64,000 nucleotides of DNA from an uncultured Lachnospiraceae bacterium (GCA_944381745.1 CALWMI010000113.1:1-64000); one strand, 5' to 3'; shown: positions 8,226 to 16,867, counted from the first letter of the stretch. The notes: generated by a model from the sequence alone, not told the origin. A program made the numbers and translations.

Positions 8226-8519
8226 CTACTCGGTCTTGCCGATCCGCTTAAACACCATGTCGTATCCGTCATTCCCATAATTCAGCGACCGGTTGACCCG
8301 GCTGATGGTGGCTGTGGACGCCCCTGTCTTCTCCGCGATCTCCAGGTACGTCTTCTTGTCCCGCAGCATCTTCGCCACCTCAAACCGCTGGGACAGCGAC
8401 AGGATCTCGTTGATCGTGCACACATCCTCAAAGAAAACATAGCACTCTTCCTTGTTCTTCAGGCTCAGTATCGCATCAAACAAAAAGTCCACCGCTTCCG
8501 TGCGCAATTTCTTATTCAT
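8226..8519 (-). CDS. TrpR-like regulator, YerC/YecD family
   Basis: The product has 97 residues and is all helical, with the TrpR-fold helix-turn-helix seen in TYLEIAEKTGASTATISRVNRSLNYG. The family (YerC/YecD) is found in most Clostridia and Bacilli. The ORF extends upstream to 8594, but ATG at 8519 matches the family N-terminus (MNKKLR) and has GGGAGGGA 10 bases upstream. The gene lies downstream of the minus-strand ORF cluster starting at 10107 and is separated from it by a terminator. In Bacillus yerC is near pcrA, as here, so the neighbourhood supports the call. The ligand and targets are not evident. Confidence 0.88.
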   Translation of the reverse strand: MNKKLRTEAVDFLFDAILSLKNKEECYVFFEDVCTINEILSLSQRFEVAKMLRDKKTYLEIAEKTGASTATISRVNRSLNYGNDGYDMVFKRIGKTE

Positions 8520-8644
8520 GCCCCAAAGTCCCTCCCAATGATGGTTTTTGCCGGGGAGGCCATCCCCTGCGGCCCCTCTGGCGTCTCTTACCATTTTACC
8601 ACATTAAAACTTTAAAATCCAGAAACAAATTTTTATCCAGAAAC

Positions 8645-8699
8645 AAAAAGGATGCCTGCACCTGTGCCGTCCTGCGCGGCACAAATCCAGACATCCTGC
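8645..8699 (-). terminator. Intrinsic terminator after the 8811-9254 gene
   Basis: On the minus strand AGGATG pairs with CATCCT and an inner TGTGCCG-type stem (8685-8679 with 8671-8665) closes the loop; TTTTTG follows. It separates this transcript from the YerC-like gene. Next to it, ATCCAGAAACAAA occurs twice, 18 bases apart (8617, 8635). Confidence 0.7.
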
Positions 8700-8810
8700 G
8701 TTCTTCTGTCTTTGTCTTTTCTTTCTTTTCTGCCTTCTCTGTCTTTGCCTTTTCTTTCTTCTCTATCTTCTCTGCCTTCTTCGCCGGTTCAGCCTATTCT
8801 GCCTGCCTTC

Positions 8811-9254
8811 TCAGCCGTTCCCCTGCTCCTCTGTCTGGAGAAGGGCGTAGAGCTTCTTCGCCCGCTCAAAGCTGATCTCGTACAGATGGAATTGCTCCAT
8901 CGAGTCCACCGGGAAGTAATAGCCCTCCACGCACACGCCGGAGCAGCTGGTGTTGAACTGCAGCGTCATGCCGCCGTAACCCTCATAGCTCATGGCCACC
9001 TTGCCGATGCTCTCCTTCGTGTGCAGATAGATGACCAGGTTTCTGTGCAGGTAATCCAGGAACGTATCCAGCTGGTCAATCGGAATCTTGTACTCCCGCT
9101 TGACCTTCCCGTAGTTCCCTGCAAAGTCATAGGACACGTACGCCTGCCCCCCCTCGGCTGTAAAATAGCAGCCGCACGGAAGCAGCTCCTTATAGTAGGA
9201 TCCCCTCCCTGCATCCCGTATACCGTTCAGGCTCCTGATTGTCTTGTCATCCAT
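8811..9254 (-). CDS. Conserved-looking hypothetical protein, 147 aa
   Basis: I do not recognise this protein. It has 147 residues, no signal peptide and no membrane segment. It is rich in aromatic residues, with Gly/Tyr-rich strands (YEGYGGMTLQF) and three Cys residues in two places, suggesting a mixed beta fold. The start overlaps the end of the DpaA-like gene by 8 bases, so the two are translationally coupled. A terminator follows. There is no motif to indicate an activity. Confidence 0.7.
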   Translation of the reverse strand: MDDKTIRSLNGIRDAGRGSYYKELLPCGCYFTAEGGQAYVSYDFAGNYGKVKREYKIPIDQLDTFLDYLHRNLVIYLHTKESIGKVAMSYEGYGGMTLQFNTSCSGVCVEGYYFPVDSMEQFHLYEISFERAKKLYALLQTEEQGNG

Positions 9255-10107
9255 GCTCCATCCCCCTTCCTTCGCAAAATCTTCCGCTGAGCAGGTAATC
9301 TGCCAGCAGCATCCCCGCGCTCTCCCACGTCACCAAGCTGGGAAGTGTGGGCGCCTTCTCAATCCGGACGCCCGGCAGGCCATATACATCCGCCTCCGCG
9401 CCCACATGGCCGCTGGACACGTCGATGACCAGCACCTCCTTCTTCCAGCCCTCTGCCAGCTCCCTGGTAATAACCGGAGCCGGGGCCGTGTTGATCACCA
9501 CATCGGAGGGCTGCTGGGTCTTCCACCGGTCATAGTCGATCGTCCAGAAATCCTCGCCGCCGTCCAGATGCTCCTTCACCACCCGCAGGGCGATGCCCAG
9601 CTTCTCAAACAGGGCGGCCGCCTCCCGGCCCACCTTGCCATAACCGATCAGATCCACCGTATAGCTGAACATGCTCTCCGGCGTCTTCTCCATGAAAAAG
9701 TACAGCAAACCTTCCGCCGTCAGCTTTGCGTTCTCAGCTGCGATTTCCAGGTCATCAAAGTAGCAGTAAATTTCCTTTCCTGCATCCTGCTCCCTCCAGC
9801 GCCCAGCCAGCGCCCGCAGCCAGTCTGTCCACAGGCCGGTGAAGACGGCCGCTCCCCGGGGAAGCTCCTCCAATATATCCGCCAGCGGGTAGGATTCCCC
9901 CTCGAGCTGGGCGCAGCCCTCCGCATCCAAGCCACGGATTGGGAGCATCAGCCAGTCCAGTTCCCCCGCCATCTCCTGGAGCTTGGCAAAAGATTCTCTG
10001 TTCCACACCTCCAGCACCTCGGCGCCCTGCGCCCGCAGCCTCTGCGCGGCCGCTCCCATCCGCCTGTCACTGATAAAGGCCGCTGCCCGCCTCTTTCTCT
10101 CTTCCAT
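9247..10107 (-). CDS. Dipicolinate synthase subunit A-like Rossmann protein
   Basis: The product has 286 residues. The second half resembles the DpaA/SpoVFA NAD(P)-binding domain: a helix with ENAKLTAEG, a glycine motif LIGYGKVGREAA, the segment DVVINTAPAPVI, then VLVIDVSS and an ending in PTLPSLVTWESAGMLLADY. The first half is a diverged Rossmann-like domain. DpaA makes dipicolinate, the spore-core solute, together with the flavoprotein DpaB. No DpaB-like gene lies beside it; the next gene is an unknown 147-residue protein. The sequence is diverged enough that another 2-hydroxyacid-dehydrogenase-like role is possible. Confidence 0.5.
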   Translation of the reverse strand: MEERKRRAAAFISDRRMGAAAQRLRAQGAEVLEVWNRESFAKLQEMAGELDWLMLPIRGLDAEGCAQLEGESYPLADILEELPRGAAVFTGLWTDWLRALAGRWREQDAGKEIYCYFDDLEIAAENAKLTAEGLLYFFMEKTPESMFSYTVDLIGYGKVGREAAALFEKLGIALRVVKEHLDGGEDFWTIDYDRWKTQQPSDVVINTAPAPVITRELAEGWKKEVLVIDVSSGHVGAEADVYGLPGVRIEKAPTLPSLVTWESAGMLLADYLLSGRFCEGRGMEHG

Positions 10108-10181
10108 TCTATTTCTGCCTCCTCATACAGTCTCTCGTCACGCCGCCCTGCCCTCTCTTCTGCGGGCAGGCCTGCCCGTCT

Positions 10182-11600
10182 CTATATATACAGGAATACC
10201 ACGCCGATGGCCAGGAACAACAGGCACATCGGCACCATGTACAGCATGGATTTCACCGGGTTGACCTTGACTCCCAGCATGCCGCCCACAATGCCTGCGA
10301 CGACAAAGGTGGTCAAGTCTGCCGGGGGAAGCCCCTGTCCGGCAGCCGCGATGTTCGCCCCGGCCACCGCCACATAGGTGGGGTTCAGTCCGATATTGAC
10401 CAGCGCCGGCCCAAAGAACGAGAACACCACATTCTGGGCTGTGGACTGGGAGCCCGTCAGCATGCCGATCAGGCACATGGCCGCAGCTCCGCCGATCTTC
10501 AGGAGGTTCGTGTCCAGCCCCTGGGCGAACACCATAACCTGGTCAATCTGGCCGCCTGCATAGAAGCAGCCCAGCATGAACGCCGCGCACACCTGCAGCC
10601 CCACCGTCACCTTCACCTTGCTCAGGCCGTTGGCGATGGTTGACTTCGCGTCCTTGCGCACCCTGGGAAACAGGAAGGAGATGAACGCCACGAAGACAAG
10701 GGAGAGGACGATGCCGTTGGTCATGCCCTTGAGGATCGTCACCTGGCCCATCCACTCGTAGAGCGTCAGCGCCGTCTCCCCCACCTGCAGCACCTGAATC
10801 TGGCTTAGGAGCTCCGGCACCAAGTCAAACTGTATCCCTTCAATGGTCACCGTGCGGAAGAACACGACGATAATGAGGACGGCCAGCGGGACAAGGGAGG
10901 TCCAGTTCTCCCGCAAGATCTGGGAAGCCTTCTTGCTGCCGAACATGCCGCCCGACGCCGCGCTGTCCTCGATGATCATATTCTTGTTGACGAAAAAGAT
11001 TGTGACATAGATACATACCAGCACGATCACGATCGCAGAGGTAAAGTAGCCGATGGTGATTACCGGCTCCGGGTCTGTGGACACCAGCGTGGACGACATG
11101 GCCAGCGCCTGGGTGATCGGCGGCATGATGGAACCCATGGACGCCCCCATCACGACGACGCAGCAGATGTGCTCCGGGCTCATCCCCATGGCCGACAGCG
11201 TCCCGATGGTGAGCACGCCGATGACTGTGGAGGCCGCGATCGCGTCTCCCAGCAGGGAGCCCGCCACCACCAGCGCCATAATGATGCAGACGACCAGCGC
11301 CCTGGGCGACCGGCCAAACCGGGCCTTCAGCGCTCCCATCACCGTGTCCATCGTTCCAAGCTTCACCTGGGTCTCCGCGTAAATGCTGCCGAAGATCGAC
11401 AGGAAAATAATCCAGGCCAGGCGGTCCAGTCCGTCAATGAACGCCGCGCACCAATCCGCCGGGGAAAAGACGCCTCCCAGCAGCAGGGACAGGACGCCCG
11501 CCAGGACAAGCCCCACCTGCACGTTTCCGCCGATCTTTGGAATGCGCTTGCACAGAATGACTGCCAGCAGCACGACTACGGGTATTAAAACTGTAATCAT
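10182..11600 (-). CDS. DctM-like large permease / ion-transporter superfamily protein
   Basis: The product has 472 residues and about 11-12 hydrophobic segments. It has the re-entrant signatures of the ion-transporter superfamily: a Gly/Ser-rich GSLLGDAIAAST in the first half, MGSIMPPITQALAMSS, and a matching repeat GSQSTAQNVVFSFFGPAL plus AAAGQGLPPADL in the second half. This fits the TRAP DctM or related carboxylate permease group. No DctP or DctQ partner is next to it, so it may act alone. Its place just downstream of the flavoprotein/iron-sulfur genes suggests it imports the substrate of that enzyme complex. Substrate is unknown. Confidence 0.65.
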   Translation of the reverse strand: MITVLIPVVVLLAVILCKRIPKIGGNVQVGLVLAGVLSLLLGGVFSPADWCAAFIDGLDRLAWIIFLSIFGSIYAETQVKLGTMDTVMGALKARFGRSPRALVVCIIMALVVAGSLLGDAIAASTVIGVLTIGTLSAMGMSPEHICCVVVMGASMGSIMPPITQALAMSSTLVSTDPEPVITIGYFTSAIVIVLVCIYVTIFFVNKNMIIEDSAASGGMFGSKKASQILRENWTSLVPLAVLIIVVFFRTVTIEGIQFDLVPELLSQIQVLQVGETALTLYEWMGQVTILKGMTNGIVLSLVFVAFISFLFPRVRKDAKSTIANGLSKVKVTVGLQVCAAFMLGCFYAGGQIDQVMVFAQGLDTNLLKIGGAAAMCLIGMLTGSQSTAQNVVFSFFGPALVNIGLNPTYVAVAGANIAAAGQGLPPADLTTFVVAGIVGGMLGVKVNPVKSMLYMVPMCLLFLAIGVVFLYI

Positions 11601-11711
11601 TTCTTCTCCCCCATATGATTCTTATTTTGACGCGCCTTCCCGCGCCAATATTTTTTCTTTATTATACACCAGGAAACGGCAAAAGTCCCCAACAATTTCT
11701 TTTCCCGCTGC

Positions 11712-11865
11712 CATTCATTTACAGGAACCGGTTAGGGCTGAAGCATCCAGCCCCTGGCCCTTTACCTGCCATTCACTTGCAGGAGCCGGTTAGGGCCGAA
11801 GCATCCAGCCCCCGCCTCCATGATCTGCCATGCACTTACAGGAACCGGTTGGGGCTGAAGGGCTC
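11712..11865. repeat. 58/59-bp triplication of the DAO gene 3' end
   Basis: The element CAGGAACCGG and its surroundings occur at 11722, 11780 and 11839, i.e. 58 and 59 bases apart. The third copy is the real end of the flavoprotein gene (codons for SPNRFL and the stop); the other two are copies lying downstream on the minus strand. Each is followed by a GCATCCAGCCCC segment. Confidence 0.88.
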
Positions 11866-12999
11866 CAGGGAATAGGATTCCTTCCCATATACGATCTGCT
11901 CCGCCAGCAGCTTGCCGGTGACCGGAGCCAAGGCGATGCCGTCCCCCTCGTGCCCGGCCGCCATGTAGAAGCCCTCCAGGGCGTCCACCCGGCCGATGAT
12001 GGGGAGGCCGTCCGGCGTGTAAGGGCGAAGCCCCGCAAACGCCCGGATGAAGCACACGTCCTTGAGCGCCGGGAAGAAGCGCACTGCCCGCTTGAGGATC
12101 GTCTCAATAGCCTCCAGCGTATTTTCCCGGTCATATCCCACCAGCTCCCGGGTGCTGCCGATGATCAGGCCGCCGCTCTCCGTCTGCTCGATGCTCAGGC
12201 TGGCCCCCATTTTCAGGACCGCCGGATCCTTGATCGTCTCCGGCCGGAACTTAATCACATTGTAGCGGGCGCACTGGAGCGTGCAGTCCATGAACGGGCC
12301 GATGGGCTCTGTCACGATCAGCTGGCCCTTGCGCGGTTTGATAGGCATCTCGATGCCCGCCATCCGGGCTGTAAAGGCCGCCCAGGAGCCGCAGGCGTTC
12401 ACCACTGCGTCCGCCCGGTACTCGCCCTTGTCTGTCTGTACGCCCAGCACGCAGCTGCCCTCCTTGAGGATCCCCGTCACCTCCGTCTCCGTCAGGAACT
12501 CAGCGCCCAACCGCTTCGCCGCCCGGAAATAGGCGATGGTCATGCGGATGGGGTTCACCTTCCCGCCGGTGGGGGAATAGAGGGCGCCGTACAGGTCAGG
12601 CGCCAGCTGGGGCTCGATCTGCCGGGCCTCCTCGATGGAGATCATGTGGATGTCCACGCCGCTCTTCCTCTGCTCCTCCACAATCTCGGAGAGGATGTCC
12701 CACTGCATCTTGTCCTCCACCGGCTGCATGCCGCCGCAGCGAAGGCCGTACTCGATATCCATGCCCAGCTCCTCGGACAGGTTCTCAAACATCGCGATGC
12801 TCTGCACCGCCAAATCCATCTGGTGCCCCGGCTTCTTCGTGTGGTAGCCCACCACGCCGTCGGTGGCCCCGGCGGAGCCCCTGGTGATATCTTCCCTCTC
12901 CAGGACCAGCACCCGCTTCCCAAGCTTGCTCAGGTAGTAGGCCGCAGAGCAGCCGATGATGCCGCCTCCTATGACAATGACATCTGCGTCTCTATTCAT
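11836..12999 (-). CDS. FAD-dependent amino/imino acid oxidoreductase (DAO family)
   Basis: The product has 387 residues. The FAD dinucleotide motif is at the N-terminus (VIVIGGGIIGCSAAYYL, then VLVLERED). The DAO-type C-terminal segment LRPYTPDGLPIIGR followed by GFYMAAGHEGDGIALAP is present. This matches the HcnC/glycine-oxidase-like catalytic subunit of multi-subunit dehydrogenases that oxidise a secondary amine such as D-hydroxyproline or sarcosine. The gene overlaps the BFD-type [2Fe-2S] gene by 8 bases and is last of five coupled redox genes. An anaerobe would pass the electrons to the iron-sulfur partners, not to oxygen. The substrate cannot be read from the sequence. Confidence 0.85.
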   Translation of the reverse strand: MNRDADVIVIGGGIIGCSAAYYLSKLGKRVLVLEREDITRGSAGATDGVVGYHTKKPGHQMDLAVQSIAMFENLSEELGMDIEYGLRCGGMQPVEDKMQWDILSEIVEEQRKSGVDIHMISIEEARQIEPQLAPDLYGALYSPTGGKVNPIRMTIAYFRAAKRLGAEFLTETEVTGILKEGSCVLGVQTDKGEYRADAVVNACGSWAAFTARMAGIEMPIKPRKGQLIVTEPIGPFMDCTLQCARYNVIKFRPETIKDPAVLKMGASLSIEQTESGGLIIGSTRELVGYDRENTLEAIETILKRAVRFFPALKDVCFIRAFAGLRPYTPDGLPIIGRVDALEGFYMAAGHEGDGIALAPVTGKLLAEQIVYGKESYSLEPFSPNRFL

Positions 13000-13261
13000 C
13001 CTGCTCTCCTCCTATAATCCCGATTTTAACCGGCCGCACAGGGATGCGGCTCTTGGGCGGCAGAATCTCGCTCATAGGCCTCCCGGTCTGCTCCGCGATA
13101 ATCCTGGCCACCAGGCGCTCGCACGTCTTGCCCTGGCACAGCCCCATCCCGGCCCTGGTTCTGCGCTTCACGCCGTCCACTGTGGTCGCCCCGTCGGCGA
13201 TCGCATCGATAATCTCCTGCCTGGTTACTTCCTGGCACCTGCAAATAATCACATCTTCCAT
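12992..13261 (-). CDS. BFD-like [2Fe-2S] protein
   Basis: The product has 89 residues with the bacterioferritin-associated ferredoxin pattern: CRC near the N-terminus (Cys7, Cys9) and GMGLCQGKTC about 30 residues later, a four-Cys [2Fe-2S] site. Single-domain proteins of this type serve as electron-transfer subunits of HcnABC-like complexes, where the domain is often fused to the NAD/FAD subunit. The stop overlaps the DAO gene start by 8 bases and the gene begins 15 bases after the ferredoxin stop. Confidence 0.85.
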   Translation of the reverse strand: MEDVIICRCQEVTRQEIIDAIADGATTVDGVKRRTRAGMGLCQGKTCERLVARIIAEQTGRPMSEILPPKSRIPVRPVKIGIIGGEQDE

Positions 13262-13276
13262 TGTTCGTGCCCCCCG

Positions 13277-13786
13277 TTATCCTCTCTTCAGCCGCTTCAT
13301 GCTGCGCACGTCATCGGCGTATTCCTTCGGCACGGCAATGCCCACCACTGCCGTACCCGCATAGGCTTTGATCTTGCGCACGCTGGTCACCGTCCCCTTG
13401 CAGAGCACCTCTCCGCCCCGGCTGACCGCGTCCACCGTGTCCCCCACTGCCGGCAGCGGCAGGTACTCAAAGGGGAACTCAATGACTGCCTCCGTGTCGC
13501 TGTAGGTCTTATCGATGACCGTTATGGCAAGGCCCGGGCAGTTGGCCACGCACAGCCCGCAGCCGGTGCACTTCTCCTCGTGCAGCACCGGGAGGTTGGT
13601 GATCTGCTCCCCGATCTCAATCGCCCCGAAATGGCAGGCATTCTCGCAGGGATTGCACGGGATCTCCTGCACACACTCGATCACTGCCACCCTTCCCTTG
13701 GCCATCCGCTCTGCGGATGGCACACCCGGACAGGCGGCCAGTTCCTCCGCCGATGGGATCCCCGTATAAGCCACTCCTTCTCTCAT
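13277..13786 (-). CDS. 2[4Fe-4S] ferredoxin-type subunit
   Basis: The product has 169 residues. Two cluster motifs are visible: CNPCENAC (about residues 40-50) and CTGCGLCVANCPG (about 73-85). The rest is a small beta domain with Gly/Val-rich turns. Its ATG overlaps the preceding gene's TGA (ATGA), so it is translationally coupled to the flavoprotein subunit. It probably wires the complex to ferredoxin or another low-potential carrier. Confidence 0.85.
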   Translation of the reverse strand: MREGVAYTGIPSAEELAACPGVPSAERMAKGRVAVIECVQEIPCNPCENACHFGAIEIGEQITNLPVLHEEKCTGCGLCVANCPGLAITVIDKTYSDTEAVIEFPFEYLPLPAVGDTVDAVSRGGEVLCKGTVTSVRKIKAYAGTAVVGIAVPKEYADDVRSMKRLKRG

Positions 13787-14934
13787 GCGAAAAACACCTC
13801 CTCCTTCTGCTCTGCAGCCGTCCTCTTGTGGGCCGCCAGATAGCTCTTCATATCCTCCAACTGCTTCTCCTTGGCAGAGCGCCTTCCTGCGCCGAACATG
13901 CCTGAGCGCAGCGTATTCAGCCTCCCCCTTATCTCCTGCTTCCTGCGCTCGGCTTCCTCATGCTCCAGATATCCCAGAGCCTCCGCCGCAGCCACCCCGG
14001 CCATGTTGCCCTCTTCCATGGCGGAGGAAGCCTCCTCCACCCCGGTCACATCCCCGGCCACATAGACGCCCTCCACGGTCGTCTCCATATTCTCATCGTG
14101 CAGGGGCACATGGCCGCCGAAGGACGGGATGAAATCAAACTGGCAGCCTGCCATCCACACAAGCTCCGTCATGGGATTTAAGCCCACCGCCAGGCAGACC
14201 GTATCCACGTCGAAGGTCTTCTCCGTGCCGGGGATCTTGTTCCACTTATCGTCCACCGCCACAATCTGAGCGCCCTCCACCTCTTCCTTTCCAAACACCC
14301 GCTCCACGGTATGGCCCACGTAGATGGGCACGCCCGCCCTGCGGATCTTGCCGGCGTGGACGCCATAGCCGCCGATCTTCGGCGCTCCCTCCACAATGCC
14401 CACGACCTCGGCTCCCGCCTGCATCAGCTGGTAGGAGACAATCAGCCCCACATTGCCGGAGCCCACCATGAGGATGCGCTCCCCCGGCAGCACCCGGTTC
14501 ACATTGATCATCGTCTGGGCAGCTCCCGCGCCCATCACACCCGGCAGCGTGCTGCCCGGGAATGCCATGTAGTTTTCCTTGGCCCCGCTGGCGATGATGA
14601 TCTTCTTCGCCTTCACGGAATAGTTCTGGCCCTTGCTGATCACACCCATGCTCTTGTCCGGCAGCAGCCCGTACACCAGGCTGTCCAGCAGCACCTTCGC
14701 ACCGCTCTTCTCCACCTTGTCCAGCAGCTGCTCCCCGATGACAAAGCCCCTTGTCCCTGCCTGGTGCTCCTTGGAACCGAAAAATTTATGTATCTGCTTG
14801 AACAGCTGTCCGCCCGGCCGGGCGTTCTCGTCGATGACAAGCACATCCGCCCCTGCCGACGCCGCCTGGTATGCGGCGGACAGTCCCGCGCTTCCAGCTC
14901 CGACGATTGCCACGTCGGTGATAATCTCTCTCAT
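13783..14934 (-). CDS. NAD(P)/FAD-dependent oxidoreductase subunit (HcnB-like)
   Basis: The product has 383 residues. It has an N-terminal FAD motif (VAIVGAGSAGLSAAYQA), a second dinucleotide motif (ILMVGSGNVGLIVSYQLMQAGAEV) and the C-terminal GVYVAGDVTGVEEASSAMEEGNMAG. This is the pyridine-nucleotide-disulfide oxidoreductase layout without a redox disulfide, as in HcnB-type subunits. The ORF extends to 15027, but ATG at 14934 has GGAGGAG 9 bases before it and begins at the conserved domain. It is the second gene of a five-gene redox set. Confidence 0.85.
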   Translation of the reverse strand: MREIITDVAIVGAGSAGLSAAYQAASAGADVLVIDENARPGGQLFKQIHKFFGSKEHQAGTRGFVIGEQLLDKVEKSGAKVLLDSLVYGLLPDKSMGVISKGQNYSVKAKKIIIASGAKENYMAFPGSTLPGVMGAGAAQTMINVNRVLPGERILMVGSGNVGLIVSYQLMQAGAEVVGIVEGAPKIGGYGVHAGKIRRAGVPIYVGHTVERVFGKEEVEGAQIVAVDDKWNKIPGTEKTFDVDTVCLAVGLNPMTELVWMAGCQFDFIPSFGGHVPLHDENMETTVEGVYVAGDVTGVEEASSAMEEGNMAGVAAAEALGYLEHEEAERRKQEIRGRLNTLRSGMFGAGRRSAKEKQLEDMKSYLAAHKRTAAEQKEEVFFA

Positions 14935-15045
14935 TTGTACTCCTCCACTCTCCGGCGGCTTGCGCCGCCTCAGCATTTTCCCGGCATTTCCCTGCCGGCC
15001 GCCTCTTCCGCTCCCGCGTGTGTGCATAGGAGCGGCGTCTCTTCC

Positions 15046-15363
15046 CTAGGCCTGCGGCTTCAGCGGCGCAAGCCCCTCCTGTTTCTCCACGCGCATGCCG
15101 TCCCGCACCGGCGTCACGCAGGTGCGCGTGTTGGGGATGCCGTCCACAATCATCATGCAGTCCGTGCATCTGCCGATGGCGCAGAAAATGCCCCGCGGCT
15201 CATGGCGCTTCGCCGTCGTGCGGAACACCCGGATGCCCGCGTTCATCAGGGCTGCCGCAACCGGCTCTCCCTCCACAGCCTCCACAGGCTCTCCGTTGTA
15301 GTACAGCGTGACCTTCTTCTGGTCCTTCAGCTCATCCAGTATCGGATGCTCGATTACCCTCAT
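15046..15363 (-). CDS. HcnA-like [2Fe-2S] plant-type ferredoxin subunit
   Basis: The product has 105 residues with the Fer2-type pattern CAIGRCTDC and a fourth Cys in TRTC, as in the small subunit of HcnABC and sarcosine-oxidase-like complexes. ATG at 15363 follows AGGAGGG; the longer frame from 15513 is unlikely. It is the first of the five redox genes and lies about 100 bases from the end of lysA, so the six genes may form one transcript. Confidence 0.85.
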   Translation of the reverse strand: MRVIEHPILDELKDQKKVTLYYNGEPVEAVEGEPVAAALMNAGIRVFRTTAKRHEPRGIFCAIGRCTDCMMIVDGIPNTRTCVTPVRDGMRVEKQEGLAPLKPQA

Positions 15364-15460
15364 CCTTGATCCCTCCTGAAATTTTATCACAGGCGAAGAG
15401 AGCCATACCTTCCTGCGCGTACAGCTCCCTTCTCCATGCCCTTCAGCCTTCCTTTGGCTG

Positions 15461-16735
15461 TCATTCCCAATATTTCTCATCGTCGAACAGGCCGGTGAAA
15501 TCGAAGGTGGCAAAATAGTCCTTCGGTGTCTCCGCCCTGCGGATCATCTGCACGCTGCCGTCCTCCCGGAGCAAAAGCTCTGCCGAGCGCAGCTTGCCAT
15601 TGTAGTTGTATCCCATGGCGAAGCCGTGGGCCCCGGCGTCGTGGATCACCAGGTAATCCCCGATGTCGATCTTCGGCAGCATGCGGTCCACGGCAAACTT
15701 GTCGTTGTTCTCGCACAAGCCGCCCGTCACATCGTACATGTGGTCGCAGGGCTCGTGCTCCTTGCCCAGCACGGTGATGTGGTGGTAGGCGCCATAGATC
15801 GCCGGCCTCATCAGGTTGGCGGCGCAGGCATCGCAGCCAATATACTCCTTGTAGATGTGTTTCTCGTGGATGGCCTGCGTCACCAGGCAGCCGTAGGGAC
15901 CCAGCATAAAGCGCCCAAGCTCTGTGTAGATCGCCACATCCCCCATGCCGGCAGGCGTGAGGATCTCCTCGTAGGCCTCCCGCACGCCCTCTCCGATCTT
16001 CAGGATGTCGTTGGGCTCCTTGTCGGGCGTGTAGGGGATCCCCACTCCGCCGGACAGGTTGATAAAGGCAATGTGCACGCCCGTCTCCCTCTGGAGCTCC
16101 ACCGCCGTCTGGAACAGGATCCTAGCCAGCTTCGGGTAATAGCTGTTGGTCACCGTGTTGCTGGCCAGGAACGCATGCAGGCCGAAATGCTTCACACCCT
16201 TGGCCTTCAGCTTCCGGTAGGCCTCCGTGAGCTGCTCCCTGGTCATGCCGTACTTGGCGTCCTGGGGGCTGTCCATAATCTGGTTGTGGATGGCGAACTT
16301 GCCGCCCGGGTTGTACCGGCAGCACATCGTCTCCGGGAACGGGGCGATGCCCGCGAAATAGTCGATGTGGGTGATATCGTCGAAGTTGATAATCGCCCCC
16401 AGCTCTGCCGCCTTGCGGAAATCCTTGGCGGGCGTCACATTGGAGGAAAACATGATGTCATGCCCGGTAATCCCCACCGCCTCCGACATGAGAAGCTCCG
16501 TGTAGGAGGAGCAGTCCGTGCCGACCCCCTCCTTCTTCAAAAGCTCCAGTATAAACGGATTCGGCGTAGCCTTCACCGCAAAGAACTCCCTGTATCCCTT
16601 ATTCCAGGAAAACGCCTGCTTCAGCCTGCGGACATTCTCCAGAATCCCCTTCTCGTCGTACAGATGAAAGGGTGTCGGATAGGTCTTGACAATCTCTTCC
16701 ACCTGTTCTTTGGTCACAAACGGTATCTTCTCCAT
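15461..16735 (-). CDS. lysA: Diaminopimelate decarboxylase-type PLP enzyme
   Basis: The product has 424 residues with the fold-type III PLP decarboxylase layout. The PLP lysine lies in FFAVKATPNP, followed by GVGTDCSS, HAFLASN, LSGGVGIPY, ELGRFMLGPYG and the catalytic Cys region GGLCENNDKF. The reaction would be decarboxylation of meso-diaminopimelate to L-lysine. The sequence is of the type usual in Lachnospiraceae. Its place at the head of an amine-oxidising operon leaves open a different amino-acid substrate. Two tandem promoters lie upstream. Confidence 0.82.
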   Translation of the reverse strand: MEKIPFVTKEQVEEIVKTYPTPFHLYDEKGILENVRRLKQAFSWNKGYREFFAVKATPNPFILELLKKEGVGTDCSSYTELLMSEAVGITGHDIMFSSNVTPAKDFRKAAELGAIINFDDITHIDYFAGIAPFPETMCCRYNPGGKFAIHNQIMDSPQDAKYGMTREQLTEAYRKLKAKGVKHFGLHAFLASNTVTNSYYPKLARILFQTAVELQRETGVHIAFINLSGGVGIPYTPDKEPNDILKIGEGVREAYEEILTPAGMGDVAIYTELGRFMLGPYGCLVTQAIHEKHIYKEYIGCDACAANLMRPAIYGAYHHITVLGKEHEPCDHMYDVTGGLCENNDKFAVDRMLPKIDIGDYLVIHDAGAHGFAMGYNYNGKLRSAELLLREDGSVQMIRRAETPKDYFATFDFTGLFDDEKYWE

Positions 16736-16794
16736 TCTCTTCTCCTCCCTGGCAGGCCTCTTGAGGCCTCCGGCGTGCGCAGCCGCTTTCTCTT

Positions 16795-16855
16795 ATTTTC
16801 TATGACTGTGCACACAGTGTCAATTTATTTTCTATGATTCTGCCCACAATGTCAA
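16795..16855 (-). promoter_or_regulatory. Tandem duplicated promoters before lysA
   Basis: On the minus strand TTGACA (16855-16850) with GAAAAT (16832-16827) and TTGACA (16823-16818) with GAAAAT (16800-16795) each have a 17-base spacer. The whole unit is repeated with a 32-base period. The downstream copy contains the dyad CTGTGTGCACAG in the spacer. The lysA leader also has AGGCCTC-TT-GAGGCCT at 16754-16769. Confidence 0.65.
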
Positions 16856-16867
16856 TAGCTTTTGTAA

